Shown here: in pieces, positions 1-10,986 of the stretch
Position numbering within the stretch: position 1 is the stretch's first letter
Layout: every line of letters starts with the position of its first letter
Origin: Humitalea sp050632385
GTDB lineage: Bacteria > Pseudomonadota > Alphaproteobacteria > Acetobacterales > Acetobacteraceae
Assembly (NCBI RefSeq): GCF_050632385.1
Contig: NZ_CP192599.1
Coordinates: 1,612,001 to 1,676,000 of the forward strand
Direction: 5' to 3'
DNA length: 64,000 nucleotides
Made by a program: the position numbers and the translations under genes
The notes under the pieces: generated by a model
Told to the model about the DNA's origin: nothing
Database searches by the model: none
What the model saw: only the letters and a program-made list of their open reading frames with translations

Positions 1-603
1 AAGGCCTGGCGCGACTTCCCGGCCTGGCCCCGGACGCTGCCGCATAGGCTGCACCTGGCCGGGGATGGCCGGGTGGCGGTGCGCGAGGGCGCATTGTCGG
101 GGCAATCGGCGGCGGCCTCGACCGAGCGCTTTGTCCACGACCCCTATCGCCCCGTGCCATCGACCCCGCCGCTGATGGACCGCAGTGAGATCGACCAGCG
201 CACCGATGTGCTGGCGTTCACCGGCACGCCCTTGGCAGCACCCCTGACCATCCTGGGCGTCGTGCGGGTGGAACTGGCCATGGCGGCCGATGCGCCGTCC
301 TTCGACGTATCGGCCGTGTTGTCGGTGGTCCGGCCGGATGGGCGCGCGATGGTGCTGACCAGTGGCTATCGGCACGTGCCGGACGGTGGCAGCGTGGTGG
401 TCGAGATGACGCCCACCTGCATCACCCTGGCCCCCGGCGAACGCCTGCGCCTGTCGATCGCCGGCGCGGCCTTCCCGGCCTATCCGGTCAATCCCGGCAC
501 CGGCACGGACCCGCGGGCCGCGACGGCGATGGAGACGGTGCCGATCTTTTACGAATTGCACACCCAGGACTCGGCCCTGGTGCTGCCGAGGCTGCCCGGA
601 TGA
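1..603 (+). CDS. CocE/NonD-type hydrolase, C-terminal part (cut by window edge)
   Basis: The reading frame is open from base 1, so this is the last 200 residues of a longer protein whose catalytic alpha/beta-hydrolase domain lies outside the window. The visible start contains a WRDFPAWPR stretch typical of the linker in CocE/NonD hydrolases. The rest looks like the jelly-roll domain of X-Pro dipeptidyl-peptidase and cocaine-esterase-like enzymes: a beta-rich run with DVLAFTGTPL, VLSVVRPDGRAMVLTSGY and a PGERLRLSIAGAAFP segment, ending near YPVNPGTGTD. Such enzymes hydrolyse acyl esters or N-terminal peptides. The substrate cannot be judged without the catalytic part. The stop codon overlaps the start of the following HAD gene by four bases, so the two are probably translated together. 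Confidence 0.8.
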   Translation, partial: KAWRDFPAWPRTLPHRLHLAGDGRVAVREGALSGQSAAASTERFVHDPYRPVPSTPPLMDRSEIDQRTDVLAFTGTPLAAPLTILGVVRVELAMAADAPSFDVSAVLSVVRPDGRAMVLTSGYRHVPDGGSVVVEMTPTCITLAPGERLRLSIAGAAFPAYPVNPGTGTDPRAATAMETVPIFYELHTQDSALVLPRLPG

Positions 604-1193
604 TGGTCCTGTTCGACATGGACGACGTGCTTTGCGACTACCGTCGCGACGTGCGTTGCGCGCATCTGGCGGCCGTCAGCGGGCGCAGGCCACAGGATGT
701 GGAAGCCGCCATCTGGGGTGGCGGGATCGAGGCCGCGGCCGATGCGGGCACCCTGGATGCCGCGGCCTATCTCGCGGCCTGTGGCGACGCGCTGGGCCAT
801 CCGTTGACCGAGGAGGAATGGCTGACCGCCCGCGGTGCCGCCATGACCGCGCGGCCGGGCGTGCTGGCGATGGTGGCGGCGCTGCGCACACCGATCGCCG
901 TGCTGACCAACAACACATCGCTGGTCGGCACGCATATCGACCGGCTGTTCCCGGAACTGCGCCCGCTGTTCGGCGAGGCGATCTTCACCTCGGGCGGCCT
1001 GGGCCTGGCCAAGCCGGACCCGGCCTGTTTCCTGGCCTGTCTGCACCGCCTGGGCGCCGCGCCCGCCGAGACCCTGTTCATCGACGACCTGGCCGAGAAC
1101 GTCCGGGGCGCGCAGGCGGCGGGGCTGTCGGCCTGGCAATACACGTCGGAGGCCGGGCTGGCGGATGTGCTACGGGGGCGCGGGCTGCTCTGA
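600..1193 (+). CDS. HAD-superfamily phosphatase
   Basis: A 197-residue protein with all four HAD signatures. Motif I is FDMDDVL at residues 5-11 (nucleophile and acid/base aspartates), motif II is LTNNT near residue 102, the motif III lysine is in GLAKPDPACF near residue 140, and motif IV is FIDDLAENV near residue 160. The helical region after motif I fits a small cap, as in HAD-IA enzymes, so it should be a cytoplasmic phosphatase for a small phosphorylated metabolite; the substrate is not predictable. Two in-frame ATG codons (600 and 603) are adjacent, and 600 overlaps the upstream stop codon. Its 3' end overlaps the convergent MFS gene by 24 bases. Confidence 0.85.
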   Translation: MMVLFDMDDVLCDYRRDVRCAHLAAVSGRRPQDVEAAIWGGGIEAAADAGTLDAAAYLAACGDALGHPLTEEEWLTARGAAMTARPGVLAMVAALRTPIAVLTNNTSLVGTHIDRLFPELRPLFGEAIFTSGGLGLAKPDPACFLACLHRLGAAPAETLFIDDLAENVRGAQAAGLSAWQYTSEAGLADVLRGRGLL

Positions 1194-2348
1194 CGCAGGG
1201 CGCGAACGCAGCCAGGCAAAAGCCAGCAGCGACACGATTGCCAGGCCGCAGCACGCCGTTGCCACCTGGATCGGGGCGGCCGGGTCGGCGGTGATGTCCC
1301 GCGCCCAGCCGGCGAGTGGGGGCAGGAAAGTCACGCCGAGGTAGTAGACGGTGTAGAAGGCCCCCATGCCAAAAACCCGCGCGGCGGGCGGCAGCACCTG
1401 GGCGGCCAGGGCGAAGAGCGGCGCGCCCGCCAGCCCGCCGAACAGGCCGAAACCGATCAGCGCCAGCGTATTGGCGGGACCGGAGGGCAGCACCGCCACA
1501 AGCTGGCAGCACAGCGCCCCGACACCGATGCACAGCACCGGCAGCAGGATGGGCCGGCCGACGCGCGCTGCGACCCAGCCGCCCAGCACCACCGTCACCG
1601 TCGCCACCCAACTGGCCAGGCTGGCCAGGCGGCCGGCCTCGGCGGGCGGTACATCCTGGGCGGTGAACATGGCCGGCGCGAAGCTGAGCAGCAGGATCAG
1701 CGCCGCATTGAACGCCATCCAGCCCGTCGCGATGGCCAGCAGGGCCGGCCAGTTGGGCGGCCTGGCGGAGGACGCCGCCACAGGGGCCGGCCCGCCCGCC
1801 TGGATGGCCGGCACCGCCAGCAGCAGAAGGGCGGCCATCGCGGCCAGAAGCGCCATGGCGCCGCGCCAGCCAAGACCCTCGGCCAGCAGCGGCAGCAGGA
1901 GCAGCGCCAAGGCGATGCCGGCCGGCCAGGCGGCCAGGATCCAACCCAGCGCCAGCGGCAGGGATACGCCGGCGAAACGGTCCATCACCAGTTTCACCAG
2001 GATCAGGTTCAACAGGATGCCGCCGGTGCCGGAGACGACCCGCCCGCCCAGCGCCACCGTCGCCCCCGGCGCCGCCGCCAGGATCACCCCGCCCACTGCC
2101 ATCAGCCCCAGCCCGGCATAGAGGATGCGCCGGTCGCCAAGCCGCGCCGCCAGCGCCCCCCCTGGCAGCGACACGACGCAGCCCGCCACCTGATAGGCGC
2201 CGATCAGTGCGCCGAGGGCCGCGAAATCCGCCACCAGCCCGCCCACCAGCACGGGGCCGAGCGCGCCGACCGACTGGAACTGCATCGCGAACAACGCTCG
2301 CGCGCCGACGAGCAGCGCCAGGACCAGCCAGTCGCGGCGCGCGGGCAA
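1170..2348 (-). CDS. Major facilitator superfamily transporter
   Basis: About 392 residues, almost entirely hydrophobic, with roughly twelve membrane stretches separated by short loops, as in the MFS. The loop between helices 2 and 3 reads GGALAARLGDRRILYAGLG, a good match to the MFS signature G-x-x-x-D-R-x-x-R. It is an inner-membrane secondary carrier or drug/metabolite exporter; the substrate is not evident. The only in-frame start is TTG at 2348, six bases after the uvrB stop codon, so translation probably depends on coupling to uvrB. Its 3' end runs into the convergent HAD gene, leaving no room for a separate terminator. Confidence 0.85.
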   Translation of the reverse strand: MPARRDWLVLALLVGARALFAMQFQSVGALGPVLVGGLVADFAALGALIGAYQVAGCVVSLPGGALAARLGDRRILYAGLGLMAVGGVILAAAPGATVALGGRVVSGTGGILLNLILVKLVMDRFAGVSLPLALGWILAAWPAGIALALLLLPLLAEGLGWRGAMALLAAMAALLLLAVPAIQAGGPAPVAASSARPPNWPALLAIATGWMAFNAALILLLSFAPAMFTAQDVPPAEAGRLASLASWVATVTVVLGGWVAARVGRPILLPVLCIGVGALCCQLVAVLPSGPANTLALIGFGLFGGLAGAPLFALAAQVLPPAARVFGMGAFYTVYYLGVTFLPPLAGWARDITADPAAPIQVATACCGLAIVSLLAFAWLRSRPASEQPAPP

Positions 2349-2354
2349 CCCGCG

Positions 2355-4532
<2,178 letters not shown>

Positions 4533-4590
4533 GCCGGCAATGTGGGGCCTCCGGGGCGGCTGCGCCACCGGAGCCTGCTCGGAAACGACC

Positions 4591-5565
4591 TCAGTCGTTC
4601 AGGGTGACCCGCGCGGCTGTTACGATATCCCGCCAGCGCTGCTGTTCGCCGGTCATGAAGCGCCCGAAATCGACCCGTCCCATCGGCATCGGCACCGCGC
4701 CGATGGCCGCCAGCGCCTGCTGGAAATCCGCCTGGGCCAGCATGCCGTCGATGGCGCTCCAGAGGGCGGCCAGGATCGGATCCGGCGTGCCGCTGCGCGC
4801 GGTGACGCCGAACCAGGTGGTGACCGTGAAATCCGGCACGCCGCTTTCGATCATCGTCGGCAGTTCCGGCGCCAGCGGCCAGCGCTCGCCCGAGGTGACG
4901 GCCAGCGCCCGCAACGCCCCACCACGCACCGCCCCGATCGAGGAGGGGTAGTTGTCGAAAGCCAGTTGCACCGTGCCGGCCATCAGATCGGTCACCATCG
5001 GCCCCGCGCCGCGATAGGGCACATGCACGATATCCACGCCCGTCCGCAGCTTGAACAATTCGCCGGCGAGATGGACCGAGCCGCCCGACCCGGCGGAGCC
5101 GTAGTTCAACTTGCCCGGATTGGCGCGGGCATAGGCGATCAGTTCCGCGACCGATTGCACCGGCAGGCTGGGGGTCACGACCAGGATATTCGTGCTGGTG
5201 CCGATCGGTGCGACCGGCACACTGTCGCGATCGGCGTCGAAGGTGGAATCCTTGACCAGCACGGCATTGATCGCATGCGTCGCGACATTGGCCAGCAGCA
5301 GCACATGGCCATCGGCGGGCTGCTGCGTGACCCATTCCGCGGCGCGCGCGCCGGATGCGCCGGGCCGATTGTCCACGACGAAATTCTGGCCGAAGTGGCG
5401 ACCAAGCCGTTCGGCCAGCAACCGTGCCACGATGTCATTGCCGCCGCCGGGCGGCGCGCCCACGACCAGCCTGACGGGCCGCGTCGGATAACTGCCCTGC
5501 GCCGATGCGCGCGCGGCCACGGCCATCAGGCCGGCCGCGCCGATCAGGTGTCTACGTGTCGGCAT
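4591..5565 (-). CDS. Bug-family (TctC-like) periplasmic binding protein 1
   Basis: A 324-residue exported solute-binding protein of the Bug family (tripartite tricarboxylate transporter receptor). The N-terminus MPTRRHLIGAAGLMA has a paired arginine and hydrophobic core ending at ASAQ, a signal peptide possibly of Tat type. The mature part begins YPTRPVRLVVGAPPGGGND, the hallmark Bug N-terminus, followed by VVDNRPGASG and HVPYRGAGPM in family-typical places. These proteins bind carboxylates or other small organic molecules in the periplasm. The ATG at 5565 is preceded by GGAAGGGG; a longer in-frame reading has no signal peptide at its start. It is divergent from the flavin monooxygenase at 5675, suggesting uptake of that enzyme's substrate. 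No TctA/TctB gene is adjacent. Confidence 0.93.
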   Translation of the reverse strand: MPTRRHLIGAAGLMAVAARASAQGSYPTRPVRLVVGAPPGGGNDIVARLLAERLGRHFGQNFVVDNRPGASGARAAEWVTQQPADGHVLLLANVATHAINAVLVKDSTFDADRDSVPVAPIGTSTNILVVTPSLPVQSVAELIAYARANPGKLNYGSAGSGGSVHLAGELFKLRTGVDIVHVPYRGAGPMVTDLMAGTVQLAFDNYPSSIGAVRGGALRALAVTSGERWPLAPELPTMIESGVPDFTVTTWFGVTARSGTPDPILAALWSAIDGMLAQADFQQALAAIGAVPMPMGRVDFGRFMTGEQQRWRDIVTAARVTLND

Positions 5566-5674
5566 CAAAACCCCTTCCGTGCTCCGCGCATGGTTGACAA
5601 GCCAGTGCCGCGGGTCCGTTCTTTTGCATCGCAGCACAACGCTACACGGCATGGCGCAGCATGGGGAATTCCGT

Positions 5675-7000
5675 ATGTCGTCCCGTCCGATCAAACTTGG
5701 CGCCTTCCTGCACGGCTTTGGTCACCATCAGGCAGGTTGGCGGCATCCGCAGACCGATATCGCCCAGGAATTCAGCTTCGCGCATTACGCGCGCCTGGCG
5801 CAGACGGCGGAACGTGGCTTTTTCGACATGGTCTTCCTGGCCGACAGCACCGGCATCCGCGATTGGGACCTGGATGCGCTGAGCCATACCGCCCGCGCCG
5901 CGGTGTTCGAACCCGTGACCCTGCTGGCCGCGCTATCGGTGGTGACGAAACACGTCGGCCTCGTGGCGACGGCCTCCACATCCTACAACGAGCCCTATAC
6001 CATCGCCCGGAAGTTCGCCTCGATTGATATGTTGAGCGAGGGGCGTGCGGGATGGAACCTCGTGACCTCCACGACAGAATCGGAGGCGATGAACTTCCAC
6101 CTCGATCGCCAGACACCGCATGGCGATCGTTACCAACGTGCCAGCGAATTCGCCGATGTCGTGATGGGTCTGTGGGATTCTTGGGCACCCGATGCCTTTC
6201 CCCGCGACAAGGCGAGCGGGCGATACTTCGATCCCAAGGGCTTGCGCTTCCTGCATCACCGCGGCGCGCATTTCGGTGTGCGCGGGCCGCTGAACGCGCC
6301 GCGTTCGGTGCAGGGCCGGCCGATCATCGTGCAGGCCGGATCATCCGAGGATGGCAAGGCATTGGCTGCGCGAACCGCCGATGTCGTCTTCACCGCGCAA
6401 CCGACCCTGGCCGCGGCCAGCACCTTCTACGCCGACCTGAAGTGCCGCATGGCCCAGCATGGCCGCACACCGGATACGTTGAAAATCATGCCCGGCCTGC
6501 TGACCATCGTCGGCGCGACCGAGGCCGAGGCGCGACAGAAATTCGCCGACCTGCAAGGGCTGATCCATCCCAGCGTCGGCATCGCGCAATTGTCGGAACT
6601 GCTGGGGCGTTTCGACCTGTCGCCCTATCCGGTCGATGGGCCGCTGCCCGAAATTCCCGAGACCACAGGCGGACAAAGCCGCCGCCAGGTGCTGGTCGAC
6701 ATGGCACGGCGCGAAAACCTGAGCATCCGGCAATTGTATGAACGCACGGCCGCCGCGCGCGGCTTCCTGATGGCGATCGGCACCGCCAGCCAGATCGCCG
6801 ATACGCTGGAACAATGGGTCGATGAGGACGGGGCCGATGGCTTCAACCTGATGCCGCCGGTGATGCCCGGGGACCTCGATGATTTCGTCGACCAGGTGGT
6901 GCCGGAACTGCAACGGCGCGGGCGTGTGCGCAGGGAATATGAGGGCACGACCCTGCGGCAGAACCTGGGCCTGGCGCTGCCGGCCAGCGCCCACGACTAG
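5675..7000 (+). CDS. NtaA/DmoA-type FMN-dependent monooxygenase (LLM class)
   Basis: About 441 residues of the bacterial-luciferase-like class, subgroup NtaA/SnaA/DszA/DmoA: two-component monooxygenases that use reduced FMN from a separate reductase to oxidise substrates such as nitrilotriacetate, sulfides or sulfones. Family features are KLGAFLHGFGHH at the N-terminus, the AERGFFDMVFLAD strand, SEGRAGWNLVTS, and ARTADVVFTAQ. The C-terminal part has the helical hairpin and the DGFNLMPP motif typical of this subgroup. ATG 5675 follows GGGGAATT; an alternative ATG lies at 5651. No flavin reductase is next door. The gene is divergent from a Bug binding protein and its TAG stop overlaps the TAG stop of the convergent MarR gene through a shared CTAG. 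Confidence 0.92.
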   Translation: MSSRPIKLGAFLHGFGHHQAGWRHPQTDIAQEFSFAHYARLAQTAERGFFDMVFLADSTGIRDWDLDALSHTARAAVFEPVTLLAALSVVTKHVGLVATASTSYNEPYTIARKFASIDMLSEGRAGWNLVTSTTESEAMNFHLDRQTPHGDRYQRASEFADVVMGLWDSWAPDAFPRDKASGRYFDPKGLRFLHHRGAHFGVRGPLNAPRSVQGRPIIVQAGSSEDGKALAARTADVVFTAQPTLAAASTFYADLKCRMAQHGRTPDTLKIMPGLLTIVGATEAEARQKFADLQGLIHPSVGIAQLSELLGRFDLSPYPVDGPLPEIPETTGGQSRRQVLVDMARRENLSIRQLYERTAAARGFLMAIGTASQIADTLEQWVDEDGADGFNLMPPVMPGDLDDFVDQVVPELQRRGRVRREYEGTTLRQNLGLALPASAHD

Positions 7001-7440
7001 GCCTGTTTGCGCGCGACCTCGGTCAGCCGCGCGATGGCGTCTTCCAGCAGCGCGCGTTCCTCGGGCGGCAGGGCGGCCATGAAGGCCGCGTCGCGCGCGC
7101 GGGCGGCGGCCATCAGCCCCTGGTGCAGATCCACGCCGGCCGGCGACAGGCGCAAGGTGATCTCCCGCGCATCGCCGCGCCCGGCCTCCCGCAGCACGAA
7201 ACCCCGTGCGACCAGCCCCGAGACCGTGCGGCTGGCCTGGCCTTTGTCCAGGCCCGATTGCTTCGCCAGATCCTTCAACGCCATCGGCGCGAAACCGCCA
7301 AGCAACGCGATCGTCCGCCATTCCATCAGCGACACGCCGAACTCCCGCCGGTAGCGCGACGCGGCACCGCGCGACAGCGCATTGGCCAGGCGGTGCACGC
7401 GGTAGGACAGCAGGTCCTTGATGGTTGCGGCCTCCTTCAC
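6997..7440 (-). CDS. MarR-family transcriptional regulator
   Basis: A 147-residue winged-helix regulator. Recognisable parts are the dimerisation helix LSYRVHRLANALSRGA, then EWRTIALLGG, the recognition helix region LAKQSGLDKGQASRTVSGL, the wing RGDAREITLRLSPAG and a C-terminal helix. MarR proteins usually repress adjacent catabolic or efflux genes and respond to small aromatic or acyl-CoA ligands. The GTG at 7440 overlaps the stop of the acyl-CoA ligase as GTGA, so it is the last gene of a coupled seven-gene unit. It probably controls that unit, although it sits far from the unit's promoter at about 13525-13619. Confidence 0.88.
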   Translation of the reverse strand: MKEAATIKDLLSYRVHRLANALSRGAASRYRREFGVSLMEWRTIALLGGFAPMALKDLAKQSGLDKGQASRTVSGLVARGFVLREAGRGDAREITLRLSPAGVDLHQGLMAAARARDAAFMAALPPEERALLEDAIARLTEVARKQA

Positions 7441-9065
7441 GCGGCGGGCGCCTCCGCGCCCATGCGCGCCAGCGCTTCGGTCCGCAACTGGCCTTTCTGC
7501 ACCTTGCCGGAGGCCGTCATGCCGATGGTCTCGAAATCCTCCACCAGCCAAAGCCGGCGCGGCAGGCGGAAATTGGCGATGCGCGGGCGCAGCCAGTCCA
7601 GCACGGCGGCGGGGTCCAGCAGCGCGCCATCCGTCGCGCGGACGAAGGCGACCGGCACTTCCCCCAGCCGCGCATCCGGCACGCCGACGACCTGGGCCAT
7701 CGCGATCATGGGATGGGCGAGCAGGGCTTCCTCGACCTCGGCCGGCGCCACGTTCTCCCCACCGACGCGCAGGACATCCTTCAACCGGCCCGACAGATGC
7801 AGCCGCCCATCAGTGGTCAGGCTGCCGAGGTCACCGGTCCGCAGCCAGCCATCGGCGGTGATGGCGCGGGCCGTCGCCTCGGGGTCGTTCACGTAGCCGA
7901 GCATCACCGACCAGCCGCGCACCTGGATTTCGCCGCGCCTCTCCGCTGGCACGGGCGCGAGCGTATCGGGATCGGCGATGCGGATCTCGATCCCCGGATG
8001 CGGCAGGGCGAGGCCCGCGATGCGCAGGTCGAGCGGTTCGCGGTAGTCCGACAGCACGACATTGGGCGAGGCCTCGGACAGTCCATAGGCCCAGGCCAGG
8101 TCGCGGATGCCCAGGTCATCGACGATGCGGCGCATGGTCTGCGGCCCGGCGGCGGCCCAGCCGGCCCGCAGGTGCAGCCGGTCACGAATGAAATCGGGAT
8201 GCGTCAGCATCAGTTGGAAAATGCTGTCGTTGCCGCTGGTGACGGTGCATTGCTCGGTCGCCAGCAGGCGCAGCGCCTCGCCGGCTTCGAAGGTCGGGGG
8301 GGTGACCAGGCAGGCGCCGGTGACCGCGCAGACCAGCAGCGACAAGGTGCTGCCCGCGACATGGAAGAAGGGGCGGCAATTCAGGTAGCGGTCGGTGTCG
8401 CGCACGCCCAGGCGCAGCGCGCAGGCGCTGGCGTTGCGGATCATGTTCTGGTGGCTGAGCAACACGCCTTTGGGAAAGGCGGTGGTGCCGGAGGTGAATT
8501 GCACCAGCAGCGCGTCCTGGTCGGTGACCGCGGCGATGGCGGCCTCCAGCTCGGCCTCGGTCGCGGCCGCGGCGCGGAACGCGCCCATCGGCAGCGCGGC
8601 TGCGGGCACATCCGTGCCGGTGACGACGACGTGGCGCAGCAGCGGCAGGGCGGTGCCGGGCAGGGCGGTCAGCAGCGCGGGTTCCGCCTCGGCCAGCAAG
8701 GCCACGAAATCCTGGCGCAGGAAGCGGTCGGCCATCAACAGCGCGCGGCAATCGGCGCGACGCAGCGCATGGGCGATTTCATTCGCGCGCCAGCGCGTGT
8801 TCAGCGGCACCGAGATGCAGCCGATCAACCCCGCCGCGTAGAATCCGACGACCCATTCGGCGGTATTGGCGAACAGCAACCCGACCGCATCGCCGCGCCG
8901 CAGCCCCAGCGCCAGCAACGACCGCGCCATCGCGCGTGCCTCATCGCGCAGCCCCGCGTGGCTCAGCCGCACGGGGCCGGCGACAAGGGCTTCGGCGGCC
9001 GGAAAATGGGTCGCGTTGCGGTCCAGCAGGTCGGATATGCGCAGCGGCGCCCAGATCTCGGTCAT
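7437..9065 (-). CDS. AMP-forming acyl-CoA synthetase
   Basis: A 542-residue ANL-superfamily enzyme that activates a carboxylic acid with ATP and CoA. The adenylation motif appears as FTSGTTAFPKGVLLSHQN, with Ala in place of the usual Gly after TSGTT. Later motifs are YGLSEASPN, GWLRTGDLG (A8 hinge region) and the catalytic lysine in TASGKVQKGQL near the C-terminus. The size and motifs fit short/medium-chain or aromatic acid CoA ligases. ATG 9065 overlaps the crotonase stop as ATGA. In this gene order the ligase would supply acyl-CoA to the two crotonases upstream; the acid substrate is unknown. Confidence 0.92.
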   Translation of the reverse strand: MTEIWAPLRISDLLDRNATHFPAAEALVAGPVRLSHAGLRDEARAMARSLLALGLRRGDAVGLLFANTAEWVVGFYAAGLIGCISVPLNTRWRANEIAHALRRADCRALLMADRFLRQDFVALLAEAEPALLTALPGTALPLLRHVVVTGTDVPAAALPMGAFRAAAATEAELEAAIAAVTDQDALLVQFTSGTTAFPKGVLLSHQNMIRNASACALRLGVRDTDRYLNCRPFFHVAGSTLSLLVCAVTGACLVTPPTFEAGEALRLLATEQCTVTSGNDSIFQLMLTHPDFIRDRLHLRAGWAAAGPQTMRRIVDDLGIRDLAWAYGLSEASPNVVLSDYREPLDLRIAGLALPHPGIEIRIADPDTLAPVPAERRGEIQVRGWSVMLGYVNDPEATARAITADGWLRTGDLGSLTTDGRLHLSGRLKDVLRVGGENVAPAEVEEALLAHPMIAMAQVVGVPDARLGEVPVAFVRATDGALLDPAAVLDWLRPRIANFRLPRRLWLVEDFETIGMTASGKVQKGQLRTEALARMGAEAPAA

Positions 9066-9799
9066 TGGCCGAACCCGGCCATGGCGCGCTTCCAGTCGGC
9101 GGCCGCCAGGCTGTCCTCGATCGCCAGCAGCTCGGTCGCCAGCGCGCCGCGCGGGTCGCGCGCCAGGCCTTCCTCGATGCAGCGCTTGGCCATGGCCAGG
9201 GATGCGGCGGGGGCCTTCAGCATGGGGGCCAGGATGGCGGCGACCTCGGCCTCCACCGCATCGGGCGCGACCAGGCGGGAGACGAGGCCCTGCGCCAATG
9301 CGTCCTCGGCCGACAGGGTGCGGCCGGTCAGCATCATGTCCTTGGCCAGGCGCTTGCCCAGGATGCGCGGCAGGCGCTGGGTCGCGCCGACGGTGCCCCA
9401 CAGCGCTTCCGGCGTGCGGAAGGATGCGGCGGGGGTGGCCAGGATGAAATCGGCGATGGCGGCGATTTCCACGCCCGATCCGATGGCGGGGCCTTCGACC
9501 ACGGCGACCACCGGCATCGCCAGGCTCTCCAGCGCGTCATAGGCGGCAAAAGCGCGCAGGCGGCGGGCGCGGATGGCGTCATCGCCCATGCCCTGGCGTT
9601 CCTTGATGTCGGCACCGGCGCAGAAGACCGGGCCATTGGCGCGGATCAGCACGGCGCGCACCGCCTGTTCGGTGGCGCCACGGGCGGCGGCATGCAGGGC
9701 GGCGCACATGGCCAGGTTCAGGGCATTGCGCGCCTGCGGCCGGTTCAAGGTCAGCGTCATCACGCCGTCGTCGATGGTGATCAGAACGGGTTCGGTCAT
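9062..9799 (-). CDS. Enoyl-CoA hydratase/isomerase (crotonase) 1
   Basis: A 245-residue crotonase-fold protein. It has the LNRPQARNALN N-terminal motif, the CoA-binding FCAGADIKE loop, the oxyanion-hole glycine region VEGPAIGSGVEIA, and FRTPEALWG, whose Glu is where hydratases carry a catalytic acid. The C-terminal helices (AMAKRCIEEG) are complete, unlike in its shorter paralogue at 10983. The expected role is hydration or isomerisation of an enoyl-CoA in the same operon pathway. Its start overlaps the CoA-transferase stop by four bases and its stop overlaps the ligase start by four bases. Confidence 0.9.
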   Translation of the reverse strand: MTEPVLITIDDGVMTLTLNRPQARNALNLAMCAALHAAARGATEQAVRAVLIRANGPVFCAGADIKERQGMGDDAIRARRLRAFAAYDALESLAMPVVAVVEGPAIGSGVEIAAIADFILATPAASFRTPEALWGTVGATQRLPRILGKRLAKDMMLTGRTLSAEDALAQGLVSRLVAPDAVEAEVAAILAPMLKAPAASLAMAKRCIEEGLARDPRGALATELLAIEDSLAAADWKRAMAGFGQ

Positions 9800-10986
9800 A
9801 TGGCCCCCTCGGCCCGCAATGCGGCGATGCGCGCGTGATTATACCCCAACCCACCCAGGATCGCGTCGGTGTGTTCGCCCAGGGATGGCGGGCGGGTCGT
9901 CGCCTGCGGGTCGTCGAAGCCATCGAAGCGGAACGGCAGCCGCAGGGATGGGAAACTGCCCAGGACTGGGTCGTCAAAAGCCTGCACCGCGCCGCGCGCG
10001 ACGACATGGGGGTCGGCCAGGACCTCATCCAGCGCCAGCACCGGCCCGTTCGGCACATCGACCGCATCCAGCGCCGCCACGGCCTGCGCCCGGGTCATGC
10101 CCGCAAGCGCGGCGGTCAGCATCGCCATGACGTGTTCCCGCGCGACCAGCCGCGCCGCGTTCGTCGCAAGGCTGGGGTCGTCCGGCAGCCCCAGCGCCCG
10201 GCACAGCGGCGCCCAATGCTGGTCGCTGGCGGTGATGTGCAGGAAGCGGCCGTCGGCGCAGCGGAACGACGCGGTCGGCACCCGGCCCGGGTGTTCGGTG
10301 CCGAGGCGCGGCGGCACTTCGCCGAGCGCGAAAAACCGCGCGGCGGCGATGGTCAGCAGGGATACCTGGCCCTCCAGCATCGACAGATCGACATGGGCAC
10401 CCTGGCCGGTCGCATCCCGCCCGCGCAGCGCCGCCAGCAGGGCGATCGCGGCCCACAACCCGCTGGTCAGGTCGGCCACCGGCAAGCCCGGCTTGACCGG
10501 CCCGCCACCGCGTTCGCCGGTCAGCGACATCAGGCCGCCCATGGCCTGAAAGACGGTGTCGTAGCCCTTGCGCTTCGCATAAGGCCCCGTCTGGCCGAAG
10601 CCCGTGCAGGACAGCATCACCAGCCGCGGCGCGATCGGGTGCAGCGAGGCCCAGTCCAACCCCCGGCGCTTCAGCGTGCCGACCGGGAAATTCTCCACCA
10701 GCGCATCGGATTGCTGGGCCAGGGCGCGGATGATCGCGATGCCTTCCGGATGCCGCAGGTTCACCGTGATGCTGCGCTTGGCCCGGTTGCAGGCCATGAA
10801 GTAACCCGAGACCGTTTCGCCATCCGCCCCTTGGGCAAAGGGTTCGAAGCCACGGGTTTCGTCGCCGGCGCCGGGTTGTTCGACCTTGATCACCTCGGCC
10901 CCCAATTCGGCCAGGATCATCGAGGCAAAGGGGCAGGCCAGCACCCGCGACAAATCCAGGATGCGCAGGCCAGCGAGAGGTGTCAT
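9796..10986 (-). CDS. Family III (CaiB/BaiF) CoA-transferase
   Basis: A 396-residue formyl-CoA-transferase-type enzyme that moves CoA between carboxylic acids. The N-terminus MTPLAGLRILDLSRVLACP is diagnostic, followed by LGAEVIKVEQPG and the NRAKRSITVNLRHPEG region. The catalytic aspartate should be the Asp of VDLSMLEGQ near residue 170. The C-terminal half has TASFRCADGRFLHI and VPNGPVLALDEV, as expected. ATG 10986 overlaps the stop of the second crotonase (ATGA). Together with the AMP-forming ligase it gives this unit two possible ways to activate its substrate acid, one ATP-dependent and one by exchange. Confidence 0.92.
   Translation of the reverse strand: MTPLAGLRILDLSRVLACPFASMILAELGAEVIKVEQPGAGDETRGFEPFAQGADGETVSGYFMACNRAKRSITVNLRHPEGIAIIRALAQQSDALVENFPVGTLKRRGLDWASLHPIAPRLVMLSCTGFGQTGPYAKRKGYDTVFQAMGGLMSLTGERGGGPVKPGLPVADLTSGLWAAIALLAALRGRDATGQGAHVDLSMLEGQVSLLTIAAARFFALGEVPPRLGTEHPGRVPTASFRCADGRFLHITASDQHWAPLCRALGLPDDPSLATNAARLVAREHVMAMLTAALAGMTRAQAVAALDAVDVPNGPVLALDEVLADPHVVARGAVQAFDDPVLGSFPSLRLPFRFDGFDDPQATTRPPSLGEHTDAILGGLGYNHARIAALRAEGAI

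Noticed and set aside
5594..5599. TTGACA between Bug 1 and the flavin monooxygenase as a promoter
   Set aside because: No acceptable -10 element lies 16-19 bases downstream, so I did not list a promoter.
7425..9542. 705-codon plus-strand frame opposite the acyl-CoA ligase and crotonase
   Set aside because: Composition is Gly/Gln/Arg/His-rich without any domain, while the opposite strand carries two well-conserved enzymes.
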